From positions 1 through 9,237 of the forward strand of contig NZ_JANJXQ010000055.1 in NCBI RefSeq assembly GCF_024708915.1: a stretch of 9,237 nt of DNA, in the 5' to 3' direction. Position numbers and translations under genes: made by a program. Each line of letters begins with the position of its first letter. Position 1 is the stretch's first letter. Below the pieces are notes generated by a model, which searched no databases, was not told the origin of the DNA, and worked only from the letters and a program-made list of their open reading frames with translations. This DNA is from Thiobacillus sp. GTDB taxonomy: Bacteria > Pseudomonadota > Gammaproteobacteria > Burkholderiales > Thiobacillaceae. Shown here piece by piece: positions 1-7,065 of the stretch.

Positions 1-1
1 C

Positions 2-388
2 TGGCTCGACGCGCTGCCGCAACAGGCCGAGCTGTTCGGCTTTCCGCCCGCGCAGGCGTTCACCCCGGACCAGTGGCTCGCCGACGGCGACCGGGTCGAG
101 GTCGGCAGCGTGCGCCTCGACGTGCTGCACTGCCCCGGCCACACTCCCGGCCATGTGGTGTTCTATCAGCCGGCGGCGCGGCTCGCCTTCGTCGGCGACG
201 TGCTGTTCAAGGGCTCGATCGGCCGCACCGACTTCCCGCGCGGCGACCATGCGGCCTTGCTGGCGGCCATCCGCGGCAAACTGTTTCCGCTCGGCGACGA
301 CGTGCGTTTCGTGCCGGGGCACGGCGCGATGTCCAGTTTCGGACACGAACGTCGCGAGAACCCCTTCGTCGGCCCGGCGTCAGACTGA
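2..388 (+). CDS. gloC: GloC/YcbL-type hydroxyacylglutathione hydrolase, 5'-truncated
   Basis: The reading frame is open from the left edge to a TGA at 386-388, giving the last 128 residues of a protein of about 215 in the E. coli GloC (YcbL) family. These are cytosolic metallo-beta-lactamase-fold glyoxalase II enzymes that hydrolyse S-lactoylglutathione to lactate and glutathione. Visible family hallmarks are HCPGHTPGH with the metal-binding His, VGDVLFKGSIGRTDFPRGDH with the bridging Asp, VPGHG with the last metal His, and the typical C-terminal NPF. From memory the match to E. coli GloC is close and nearly ungapped over this stretch. The N-terminal HxHxDH motif lies outside the window, so intactness cannot be judged. 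A 42-base gap separates it from the next gene on the same strand, so they are probably co-transcribed. A generic thioester hydrolase with a different acyl substrate is possible. Confidence 0.9.
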   Translation, partial: WLDALPQQAELFGFPPAQAFTPDQWLADGDRVEVGSVRLDVLHCPGHTPGHVVFYQPAARLAFVGDVLFKGSIGRTDFPRGDHAALLAAIRGKLFPLGDDVRFVPGHGAMSSFGHERRENPFVGPASD

Positions 389-418
389 CATCGGGTCCGC
401 GTGCCGCACCAGAAACCC

Positions 419-424
419 AAGGAG
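419..424 (+). promoter_or_regulatory. Ribosome binding site of the rhodanese-MBL gene
   Basis: AAGGAG lies 6 bases before the ATG at 431. It decides between that ATG and an upstream in-frame ATG at 401: the 401 start would add ten residues in front of a well-formed signal peptide and has no comparable site. Confidence 0.75.
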
Positions 425-430
425 ACCATC

Positions 431-1795
431 ATGAAAACCATCCGTTTTCCGCATGCCCTGCTCCCGGCGGTGCTGCTGCTGGGTGCCACGGCGCAGGCGC
501 AAACCCTTTCCGCCGTCGTCACTCCGCCGCCCGAAGCGCCCGCGGTCACCCAGGCCGCGCAAAGTATGCTCGACGCGGTGAATGCGCGGGTGCCGCAGAT
601 CGATACCGCCGGCCTCGTCGCGCAGCTGAAGGCGCAGCCGGACACGGTGGTGATCGACGTGCGCACGCCGGCCGAACTCAACCTGCTCGGCGGCTACATC
701 GACGCGCCGCGTTTTGCCAATCTCGCGCGCGGCTGGCTGGAATTCCAGATCGAAGCCGTGGTGCCGGACAAGGCCACGCCCATCGTCGTCTACTGCGGCG
801 TCAGCCAGCGCAGCCCGCTCGCCGCCGACACCCTGATCAGGCTCGGCTACACGAACGTGAAGAACTACCGCGACGGCTTCTTCAACTGGAAGCGCGCCGG
901 CCTGCCGATCCAGCAATTCGACAAGGCGCCGGCGTCCTTTCTGTACAGCCTGCCGCAGGAGGTCATCCCCGGCGTGTGGTCGGCGATCGGTGCCACCGCG
1001 CCGGGCAGCTACGACAATTCCGGCCACAACAACAACCTTTCCTTCGTCATCACCGACGACGGCGTGCTGGTGGTGAACGCCGGCGACAACTACCTGCTGG
1101 CGCAAAGCCTGCACGAGGAAATCAAGAAGCGCACCACGCAGCCGGTGAAATACGTGGTGCTGGAAAACAGCCAGGGCCACGCCATGCTCGGCTCGAAATA
1201 CTGGAAGGAACAGGGCGTTACCATCATCGCGCAGCGCGACACCGCGGCCTACATGGAGAAGACCGGATACGATTCGCTGGAGACGATGCGCGCGCGCGCC
1301 CGCGACAAGGCGTTCAAGACCGAGTTCGTGATGCCGGACACGCTCTACGACGACAGGCTCGACCTCAAAATGGGCTCGTGGAACCTGCAGATCCTGCATC
1401 TCGGTTCCTCGCACAGCCATGGCGACACCATGGTGTGGCTGCCCGAGAAGAAGCTGGTGATCGCCGGCGACACCGCCTTCCACATCCGTATGCTGCCGAT
1501 CTTCGAGGACACCGACACCGCCAAGTGGATCGAGACCTGGGACAAATTCGAGGCGCTCGGCGCCGCGATCGTCATCCCCGGCCATGGCGGCCCGACCGAT
1601 ATGGCGACCGTGCGCAAGTGGACGCGCGACTACCTGGTGCACCTGCGGGCCAAGGTCGCCGAAGTCATCAAGAACGGCGGCTCGCTCGACGACGCCTACA
1701 AGGTCGATCAGTCGGCCTATCTGCACCTGCATACTGCCGACGAACTGGCGCGCAGCAATGCCGGGCGGGTGTACCGGGCGATGGAGTTCGAATAG
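431..1795 (+). CDS. Exported rhodanese/metallo-beta-lactamase-fold fusion with degenerate metal motif
   Basis: This is a 454-residue protein. Residues 1-23 look like a Sec signal peptide (hydrophobic core PAVLLLGATA, AQA cleavage site), so it should act in the periplasm. Residues about 53-162 form a rhodanese domain with VVIDVRTP and the active loop YCGVSQRS (Cys122, Arg127), expected to carry persulfide sulfur. Residues about 178-405 are an MBL fold: GVLVVNAGD, HSHGD (His328/His330), VIAGDTAF (Asp347) and IPGHGG (His385). The place where HxHxDH is expected instead reads ENSQGHAMLG (residues 245-254), so the usual first zinc site is not there. The MBL part resembles the SoxH or quinoprotein-associated metallohydrolase-like branch. 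The domain order (rhodanese first) and export differ from persulfide dioxygenase-rhodanese fusions. The substrate is unknown. The gene follows gloC by 42 bases and converges on the arginase-like gene with 3 bases between the stops. Confidence 0.85.
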   Translation: MKTIRFPHALLPAVLLLGATAQAQTLSAVVTPPPEAPAVTQAAQSMLDAVNARVPQIDTAGLVAQLKAQPDTVVIDVRTPAELNLLGGYIDAPRFANLARGWLEFQIEAVVPDKATPIVVYCGVSQRSPLAADTLIRLGYTNVKNYRDGFFNWKRAGLPIQQFDKAPASFLYSLPQEVIPGVWSAIGATAPGSYDNSGHNNNLSFVITDDGVLVVNAGDNYLLAQSLHEEIKKRTTQPVKYVVLENSQGHAMLGSKYWKEQGVTIIAQRDTAAYMEKTGYDSLETMRARARDKAFKTEFVMPDTLYDDRLDLKMGSWNLQILHLGSSHSHGDTMVWLPEKKLVIAGDTAFHIRMLPIFEDTDTAKWIETWDKFEALGAAIVIPGHGGPTDMATVRKWTRDYLVHLRAKVAEVIKNGGSLDDAYKVDQSAYLHLHTADELARSNAGRVYRAMEFE

Positions 1796-1798
1796 ACA

Positions 1799-2707
1799 CT
1801 AGCGCACCGCCGGCTTGAGCGGCACGACGGCGTCGAGCAGCGCGCCGGCGGCGTCGGCGGTGGCGCGCCCGCGGTCGCGCCGCGGGTTGTACTCGGCGAT
1901 TTCCATCGCCACGAAGGCCGGATCGCCGCGCAAACGGGACAGCGCGGCGGCGAGTTCGGCGCGGCGCAGGCCGTCGGGCACCGGGCTGCCCGTGCCCGGC
2001 TCCTCCTCGGGGTCGAGCGCGTCCAGATCCACGCTCACGCCGAAACCGGCGGTGCCGTGCCGCACGATGGCCAGGGCTTCGTCGAACACCTCGGCCAGGC
2101 CGCGCCGGCGGATTTCCTCCATGCCGAACACCCGCACCCCCAGCCGGTGCAGCAGCGCCGCCTCGCCCGCCTCGAAGCTGCGCACGCCGATCAGGCACAC
2201 GTGCTGCGGGCGCAGCTTGGCCTCGGCGCCGTCAATGGCGGTGAGTTCCGCCTCGCCGTGGCCCAGCAGGACGGCCAGCGGCATGCCGTGGATCTGCCCG
2301 CTCGGCGTGGTGGCGAAGGTGTGGCTGTCCATGTGGGCGTCGATCCAGATCAGGCCGATCGGCCCGCGGCCGGCCAAGGCGCGTCGCACGCCGCTCCAGG
2401 TGCCGATGGCGCAGGAATGGTCGCCGCCCACCACCAGCGGGAAATGGCCGGCCTGCAGCACCGCCGCCACCTCCCCGGCCAGCCGGGCGGCGAGCGCCGC
2501 GACGGCGTGCAGCGGCGTGTCCCGCTGCGCGCGCGGCACCCGCAGGATCGCGTTCCATTCCACATGTTGCAGTGGGGAGCCGTGAAACACCCGCCAGCGT
2601 CGCAGCGCGTCCGGCCCTTCGCCGGTGGCCGGGTCGGGTGCGCCGGCGCCGCTGGCGGCGCCGATGACGACCACGGTGCGCGGCGCTGCGGGGCCGGCCG
2701 GCTTCAC
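1799..2707 (-). CDS. Arginase-family ureohydrolase
   Basis: This is a 302-residue ureohydrolase: a binuclear manganese enzyme releasing urea from a guanidino substrate. Metal ligands are visible in order: His97 in VGGDHS, Asp123/His125/Asp127 in IDAHMD, and Asp227/Asp229 in SVDLDALDP. His140 in GQIHGMPLA and Glu272 in EIAEYNP match the catalytic His and the guanidinium-binding Glu of arginases. The SGxIHGMPLA form favours arginase over agmatinase. However, positions equal to rat Asn130 and Asn139, which hold the substrate alpha-carboxylate, are His129 and Gln138, so the substrate may not be plain L-arginine; guanidinobutyrate or another guanidino compound is possible. The start is GTG at 2707, overlapping the gabD stop by 4 bases (GTGA); no other start lies near it. 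Pairing with gabD would fit guanidinobutyrate to GABA to succinate, but no transaminase is seen here. Confidence 0.88.
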   Translation of the reverse strand: MKPAGPAAPRTVVVIGAASGAGAPDPATGEGPDALRRWRVFHGSPLQHVEWNAILRVPRAQRDTPLHAVAALAARLAGEVAAVLQAGHFPLVVGGDHSCAIGTWSGVRRALAGRGPIGLIWIDAHMDSHTFATTPSGQIHGMPLAVLLGHGEAELTAIDGAEAKLRPQHVCLIGVRSFEAGEAALLHRLGVRVFGMEEIRRRGLAEVFDEALAIVRHGTAGFGVSVDLDALDPEEEPGTGSPVPDGLRRAELAAALSRLRGDPAFVAMEIAEYNPRRDRGRATADAAGALLDAVVPLKPAVR

Positions 2708-4158
2708 CCCAGCCCGCCCAGGTTGAGGTATTTGCTTTCCAGATATTCGCCGATGCCGCTGCGGCCGCCTTCGCGGCCCAGCCCCGACTGCTTGACGCCG
2801 CCGAATGCCGCCTCGGCGGTGGAGATCAGGCCGGCGTTGATGCCGACCATGCCGTAGTCGAGCGCCTCCGCCAGCCGCCAGGCGCGGCCGAGGTCGCGGG
2901 TGTAGGCATAGGCGGCGAGCCCGAATTCGGTGTCGTTGGCCATGCGGATCGCTTCCGCCTCATCGGCGAAGCGGATCAGCGGCGCCACCGGGCCGAAGGT
3001 CTCGTCGCGGCACACTTGCATGTCGGGCGTGCAGTCGGCCAGCACCGTGGGTTGGAAGAACTGCCCGCCGAGCGCGTGGCGGCTGCCGCCGGCGAGCAGT
3101 GTCGCGCCCTGCGCCAGCGCATCGGCGATGTGCGCCTCGACTTTCTGCAAGGCGGCGGCGCTGATCAGCGGGCCGATTTCCACCCCGGCCTCGAAGCCGT
3201 TGCCCACCTTCAGGCGGGCGGCTGCGGCGGCGAATTTTTCGGCGAAGGCGTCGAAGACGGCATCCTGTACCAGCACCCGGTTGGCGCACACGCAGGTCTG
3301 TCCGCTGTTGCGGTACTTGCTGGCGAGTGCGCCCGCCACCGCGGCGTCGAGATCGGCGTCGTCGAACACGATGAAGGGCGCGTTGCCGCCGAGTTCGAGC
3401 GACACGTGCTTGAGCGTGGCGGCGCTCTGCGCGAGCAACTGCCTGCCCACCGCGGTCGAGCCGGTGAACGACAGCTTGCGCACCAGCGGGTGCGATGTCA
3501 GCACGCCGCCGATCGTCGCCGCATCGCCGGTGACGACGTTCAGCACCCCCGGCGGCAGCCCCGCGCGCTGCGCCAGTTCGGCCAGCGCCAGCGCGGTGAA
3601 CGGCGTCTGCGAAGCCGGCTTCGCCACCACCGTGCAGCCGGCGGCCAGCGCCGCGCCGGCCTTGCGGGTCAGCATCGCGGCGGGGAAATTCCACGGCGTG
3701 ATCAGCGCCGCCACCCCCACCGGCTGCTGCAGCGTGAGCATGCGCCGGTCCGCCCACGGCGACGCCACCACGTCGCCGTAGACGCGCCGCGCCTCCTCGG
3801 CGAACCACTCGATGAAGCTTGCCGCATAGTCGATCTCGCCGCGCGCCTCGGCAAGCGGCTTGCCCTGCTCGCGTACCATGATCGCGGCGAGATCGTCGCG
3901 GTGGGCAAGAATCAGCTCGAACCAGCGGCGCAGCAACTGCGCCCGGGTTTTGGCCGGCGTCGCGCGCCAGCCGGCAAATGCCGCGTGCGCCGCCACGACC
4001 GCGCGTTCGGCATCGGCGGCGCCGCAGCGTGGCGCGTGGCCGACGGTTTCCGCAGTGGCCGGATTATGGATGGCGAAGCGCGCGCCGCCGGCGGCGTCGC
4101 GCCATTCGCCGCCGATCAGCGCCTGCTGCCGGAATAACAAGGGGTCGGATTGCTTCAC
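2704..4158 (-). CDS. gabD: NAD(P)-dependent succinate-semialdehyde dehydrogenase
   Basis: This is a 484-residue aldehyde dehydrogenase, against 482 for E. coli GabD, oxidising succinate semialdehyde to succinate in the cytosol (GABA and related 4-carbon catabolism). The N-terminus DPLLFRQQALIGGEW, and REQGKPLAEARGEI, ASFIEWFAEE and ITPWNFPAAMLTRKAG, are GabD signatures. Catalytic positions visible are Asn157, Glu255 in SLELGG and Cys289 in GQTCVCANR; the second Cys of CVC (291) matches the pair that forms a redox-switch disulfide in known SSADHs. The C-terminal FGGVKQSGLGREGG is typical of the family. The start chosen is GTG at 4158, because family similarity begins there and AGGG lies 9 bases upstream. 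A TTG at 4194 would add 12 unlike residues. The stop overlaps the arginase-like gene by 4 bases. Glutarate-semialdehyde dehydrogenase (DavD) activity cannot be excluded. Confidence 0.95.
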   Translation of the reverse strand: MKQSDPLLFRQQALIGGEWRDAAGGARFAIHNPATAETVGHAPRCGAADAERAVVAAHAAFAGWRATPAKTRAQLLRRWFELILAHRDDLAAIMVREQGKPLAEARGEIDYAASFIEWFAEEARRVYGDVVASPWADRRMLTLQQPVGVAALITPWNFPAAMLTRKAGAALAAGCTVVAKPASQTPFTALALAELAQRAGLPPGVLNVVTGDAATIGGVLTSHPLVRKLSFTGSTAVGRQLLAQSAATLKHVSLELGGNAPFIVFDDADLDAAVAGALASKYRNSGQTCVCANRVLVQDAVFDAFAEKFAAAAARLKVGNGFEAGVEIGPLISAAALQKVEAHIADALAQGATLLAGGSRHALGGQFFQPTVLADCTPDMQVCRDETFGPVAPLIRFADEAEAIRMANDTEFGLAAYAYTRDLGRAWRLAEALDYGMVGINAGLISTAEAAFGGVKQSGLGREGGRSGIGEYLESKYLNLGGLG

Positions 4159-4166
4159 GCCAGATA

Positions 4167-4183
4167 ACCCTGTTTTGCAGGGC
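4167..4183 (-). other. Small hairpin over the gabD ribosome binding site
   Basis: On the - strand CCCTG, a five-base CAAAA loop and CAGGG can pair (plus an outer G-U pair), ending 9-10 bases before the GTG start. The only Shine-Dalgarno-like AGGG of gabD sits in the second arm, so the stem could mask it. The stem is short, and its effect is inferred, not shown. Confidence 0.35.
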
Positions 4184-4186
4184 GCC

Positions 4187-4215
4187 GTTACCAAAAAGAC
4201 AGCTTACCCAGTCAA
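4187..4215 (-). promoter_or_regulatory. Candidate sigma70-type promoter for gabD-arginase
   Basis: On the - strand TTGACT (4215-4210) matches the -35 consensus at five of six bases. A 17-base spacer follows, then GGTAAC (4192-4187), which is a poor -10 with three of six matches. A transcript would begin about 20 bases before the GTG at 4158. The 139-base gap after nirN makes a separate promoter plausible, but no strong terminator separates the two units, so read-through from the nir operon is also possible. Confidence 0.3.
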
Positions 4216-4297
4216 CCGGTCCTGAAGCAACGGCCCTGCTTCGGCGCTTCCGCTGGTTTGCGCATGGAACGCCGTGTACGCGCTGCCGAGCGCAAGC

Positions 4298-5854
4298 TCA
4301 ATGGCTGGTGCCGGCCGAGCGTGTGGTCTTGTTGTAGACGTTGTATTTGCCTGAAGGCTTGCTCATGGGAATGCGCGCGGCCTCCGCGAACGTCGCCGTG
4401 TCGTAAACGACCAGGGCGCCGTCCATTTCCCAGATGCTGACCAGGGCATACCTGCCGTCGCGGGTGAATTCGACGTGCGCGGCGGTCTTGCCGGGCGCAG
4501 GCGTGAGCGTGCGCACAATTTCCAGCGTGCGCTTGTCGATGATGGTGAGCGTGTCCTTCGCCGGGCTCATGAAATTGTCGGTCCAGGCATAAGGTGTGTT
4601 CTCGTGGCTGCGCATGAAAAAACCCGGGCCCAGGGTGTCGATCCGCTTGATCAGCTGCCAGTTCTTCATGTCGATGATGCTGATCACGCCGGATTTGAGG
4701 TTGGGCGTGGCCATCACCGGCCGGCCCTGGTATTCCCAGGTGATGCCGGAGCCGAGGTGGGGCATGCCGGGCAGGTCGAGGTCGGCGACTTTCCTGCGCG
4801 CGTCGAGATTGATCACCTGGCCCTTGCCGGCGTCGCGCGAGGCGCCCATCAGGTGAGTGTAGGACTGATCGAAATAGAAATCGTCGAGATAGTCCGCGAG
4901 CGGGATGCGGCGCACCGGGAACGGCCCCTTGTCGGCCAGCGCCTCGGCCATGCGGTAGTCGTGCACCAGCCCCGGATAGATCGGCTCGTGGTCGTCGGCG
5001 TAGGGGATTTCCCACACCTCCTTGACGTCCTTCAGCGCGGCGATGAAGCTCTTGCGCGGCGCCGCGTCGTAGACGGCGGAGACGCGCGAACGCTTGCCGC
5101 TGTCGTCCTTCGCCTCGATCAGCTTGAGCGGCGTGAGGTCGGCCGCATCGAGCACGAGCAGGGTCTGCGGCAGATAGTTGCCGACGATCACGTAACGCCC
5201 GTCGCCCGACACGGCCAGATTGCGGGTATTGATCCCGGCACGGATTTCGTGGGTGATCTTCAGGTTCCAGATGTCGAACTTGGCAATCCAGCCGTCGCGC
5301 GAGGCGAAATAGACATAGCGCCCGTCGGGGGTGAACTTCGGTCCGCCGTGCAGGGCGAAGCGGGTCTGGAAGCGGTGGATGGGTTTGAAGCTGTCGCCGT
5401 CGAGGAGGGTGGCGTGGTGATCGCCGGTTTCGACGACGACGAAGAGGTTGAGCAGGTCGGCCTTGAATACGGGTGTGTCCGGCAGGCTGCCGGCCTTGAA
5501 ATTCTCGATGCGCGAGGCCTTGATCTCGGCGAGCCCCCAGACGGGCACGCTGGCGGGCTGCGTGTAGACGAAATCCGTCAGCGCCTGGATCTCGGCGGCA
5601 GAGAGCGTGTCGCCGAAGGCCGCCATCTGCGAAGCGGCGCGGCCGTTGGCGATGACTTTCAGCGCCTCGGGTTTGCGCAGCCGTTCCAGGTTTTCCGGAA
5701 GCAGCGCAGGGCCGGTGCCGCCGAGGCGGTCGATGCCGTGGCAGCTGGCGCAGTGCCGGGCGTAGACCGCGGCTGCGGGCTCGGCGCCGCGGGCCGGTGC
5801 CGTCAGCGCCAGGATGGCCGGAAAAATACAAAAAGCGCGGAGCCAGGTTTTCAT
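4298..5854 (-). CDS. nirN: NirN, c-type cytochrome dihydro-heme d1 dehydrogenase
   Basis: This is a 518-residue periplasmic protein of the NirS/NirN/NirF d1 family. NirN is known to introduce the last double bond of heme d1 and to help deliver it to NirS. Residues 1-24 form a Sec signal peptide (cleavage near ARGA/EPA). A cytochrome c domain follows with HCASCH (Cys35, Cys38, His39) and a likely Met77 ligand in ASQMAAFGD. The rest is the eight-bladed d1 propeller. His169 in FALHGGPKF is the likely proximal d1 ligand, and the His in MPHLGSG a likely distal one; both are assigned by position. The C-terminus KYNVYNKTTRSAGTSH is typical of NirN and NirS. The single short c-domain and the place after nirJ favour NirN over NirS. 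The ATG overlaps the nirJ stop by one base (TGATG), and there is no strong Shine-Dalgarno site, so translation probably depends on nirJ. Confidence 0.9.
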   Translation of the reverse strand: MKTWLRAFCIFPAILALTAPARGAEPAAAVYARHCASCHGIDRLGGTGPALLPENLERLRKPEALKVIANGRAASQMAAFGDTLSAAEIQALTDFVYTQPASVPVWGLAEIKASRIENFKAGSLPDTPVFKADLLNLFVVVETGDHHATLLDGDSFKPIHRFQTRFALHGGPKFTPDGRYVYFASRDGWIAKFDIWNLKITHEIRAGINTRNLAVSGDGRYVIVGNYLPQTLLVLDAADLTPLKLIEAKDDSGKRSRVSAVYDAAPRKSFIAALKDVKEVWEIPYADDHEPIYPGLVHDYRMAEALADKGPFPVRRIPLADYLDDFYFDQSYTHLMGASRDAGKGQVINLDARRKVADLDLPGMPHLGSGITWEYQGRPVMATPNLKSGVISIIDMKNWQLIKRIDTLGPGFFMRSHENTPYAWTDNFMSPAKDTLTIIDKRTLEIVRTLTPAPGKTAAHVEFTRDGRYALVSIWEMDGALVVYDTATFAEAARIPMSKPSGKYNVYNKTTRSAGTSH

Positions 5855-7053
5855 CAGCGCGCCATCCGTCGCAGTGGCACATAGGGCGTCACGGTCAGCC
5901 GCTCATGCGGCGTGGCGACGCCGATCTCGTCGTCGTCCAGGTAGCAGGCCGGGTCTTCCTGCCAAGGGTCGCCGGTCAGCTGGTAGGCGCGCACCCGGGT
6001 GTTGCCGCCGCAGATGTCGAAATAGGCGCATTCGCCGCAGCGACCCTTGACCTGCCGCGGGCTCGCCTTGAGTCCTGCCATCAGCGGGTCGGCGGTGTCG
6101 GGCCAGATCGCGGAGAACGGCCGCTCCTTCACGTTGCCCAGGGTGTAGTTCCACCAGAAGGTGTCGGGGTGCACGTTGCCCAGGTTGTCGATGTTGGCGA
6201 TGTTGACCCCGCTCGAATTGCCGCCCCATTGCGCGAGCTTGGCGCGCATGTGCGCTTCCATCGCAGGGAAGTGCTTGCGGATCCACAACAGCAGGTAGAC
6301 GCCGTCGGCGTCGTTGTTGCCGGTGACGAACTCGCTGCGGCGCCCTTCCTGCTGGTAGCGCCAGCAGGTGTCGAACAGCAGGTCCATGGCCTGGCGGGTG
6401 GCCCGGTGCACCACGTCGTGCTTGCGGTTGGTGTTGCCGCGGCCGGCGTAGTTGAGGTGGGACAGGTAGAACTTGTCGAGCTGCTCGTCTTCCATCAGCT
6501 GCAGCAGCCCGGGCAGGTCCTGCGCGTTGTCCTGGGTCAGGGTGAAGCGGATGCCGACCTTGATGCCGCGGTCGCGGCACAGGCGGATGCCGTGCAGCGA
6601 GGCCTCGTAGGCACCCTCCATGCGGCGGAAACGGTCGTGGGTTGCCGCAATGCCGTCGAGCGAGACGCCGACGTAATCGAAGCCGATGGCGGCGATGCGC
6701 TCGATGTTGCCTTCATCGATGAGGGTGCCGTTGGAGGACAGGCCGACGTAGAAACCCATCTCCTTGGCGCGCTGCGCGATGGCGTAGATGTCGGGACGCA
6801 AGAGCGGCTCGCCGCCGGAGAGGATGAGAACCGGCACGCGGAAACGCTTGAGGTCGTCCATGACGGCGAACACCTCGTCGGTGCCGAGCTCGCCCGGAAA
6901 GTCCTTGTCGGCGGAAATCGAATAGCAGTGCTTGCAGGTGAGGTTGCAGCGCCTCACCAGATTCCAGATCACCACCGGGCCGGGCGGGGTGCGCCGGGGG
7001 CCGAGCGGGGTCGGCTGGGCGAGTTCCTGCAGGTATTGGGAGATACGGAACAT
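5854..7053 (-). CDS. nirJ: NirJ, radical SAM heme d1 biosynthesis protein
   Basis: This is a 399-residue cytosolic radical SAM/SPASM-type enzyme. NirJ acts on 12,18-didecarboxysiroheme, removing propionate side chains on the way to the keto groups of heme d1. The SAM-cluster motif is RRCNLTCKHCYS (Cys36, Cys40, Cys43), preceded by the family N-terminus MFRISQYLQEL. LSGGEPLLRPD is the SAM-binding GGEP motif. The C-terminal auxiliary cluster region is CGECAYFDICGGNTRVRAY plus a further Cys in DPACYLDDDEIG, roughly Cys339, 342, 348 and 370. The ATG at 7053 is chosen because AGGAG lies 7 bases before it and family similarity starts there; the frame stays open upstream but overlaps nirH. It starts 10 bases after nirH and touches nirN at TGATG. 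Related heme-pathway enzymes (AhbC/AhbD) are alternatives by fold, but the neighbours make NirJ clear. Confidence 0.95.
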   Translation of the reverse strand: MFRISQYLQELAQPTPLGPRRTPPGPVVIWNLVRRCNLTCKHCYSISADKDFPGELGTDEVFAVMDDLKRFRVPVLILSGGEPLLRPDIYAIAQRAKEMGFYVGLSSNGTLIDEGNIERIAAIGFDYVGVSLDGIAATHDRFRRMEGAYEASLHGIRLCRDRGIKVGIRFTLTQDNAQDLPGLLQLMEDEQLDKFYLSHLNYAGRGNTNRKHDVVHRATRQAMDLLFDTCWRYQQEGRRSEFVTGNNDADGVYLLLWIRKHFPAMEAHMRAKLAQWGGNSSGVNIANIDNLGNVHPDTFWWNYTLGNVKERPFSAIWPDTADPLMAGLKASPRQVKGRCGECAYFDICGGNTRVRAYQLTGDPWQEDPACYLDDDEIGVATPHERLTVTPYVPLRRMAR

Positions 7054-7060
7054 GTCTTTT

Positions 7061-7065
7061 CTCCT
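7061..7065 (-). promoter_or_regulatory. Ribosome binding site of nirJ
   Basis: AGGAG on the - strand lies 7 bases before the ATG at 7053 and overlaps the nirH TAG stop (7066-7064). It fixes the nirJ start and is the clearest independent ribosome site inside the nir chain. Confidence 0.7.

Noticed and set aside
73..1818. 581-codon + strand frame overlapping gloC and the rhodanese-MBL gene
   Set aside because: It is rich in Arg and Ala, has no motifs, and runs through two recognisable genes in another frame.
2645..2662. GGCGCC-GCTGGC-GGCGCC inverted repeat
   Set aside because: It lies inside the arginase-like coding region near its start and is made of common GC-rich codons; no regulatory reading is supported.
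3016..4137. + strand open frames opposite gabD
   Set aside because: gabD is complete, with all catalytic residues; the opposite frames are compositional shadows.
4159..4194. TTG start for gabD at 4194
   Set aside because: The added 12 residues do not resemble GabD N-termini, and the GTG at 4158 gives the usual family length.
4224..4242. GAAGCA/TGCTTC inverted repeat after nirN as an intrinsic terminator
   Set aside because: A six-base stem with a seven-base loop and no T-run following on either strand; too weak to call.
4298..5854. Call as NirS, the cytochrome cd1 nitrite reductase itself
   Set aside because: The c-domain looks like the short single CXXCH type of NirN, and the gene follows nirJ directly. 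NirS is normally at the front of the operon. The shared C-terminal motif alone does not separate them.
4475..5884. Long open frame on the + strand opposite nirN (469 codons)
   Set aside because: It is a high-GC mirror of nirN, which has a signal peptide, a CXXCH and a full d1 domain; the + frame is low-complexity with no recognisable domain.
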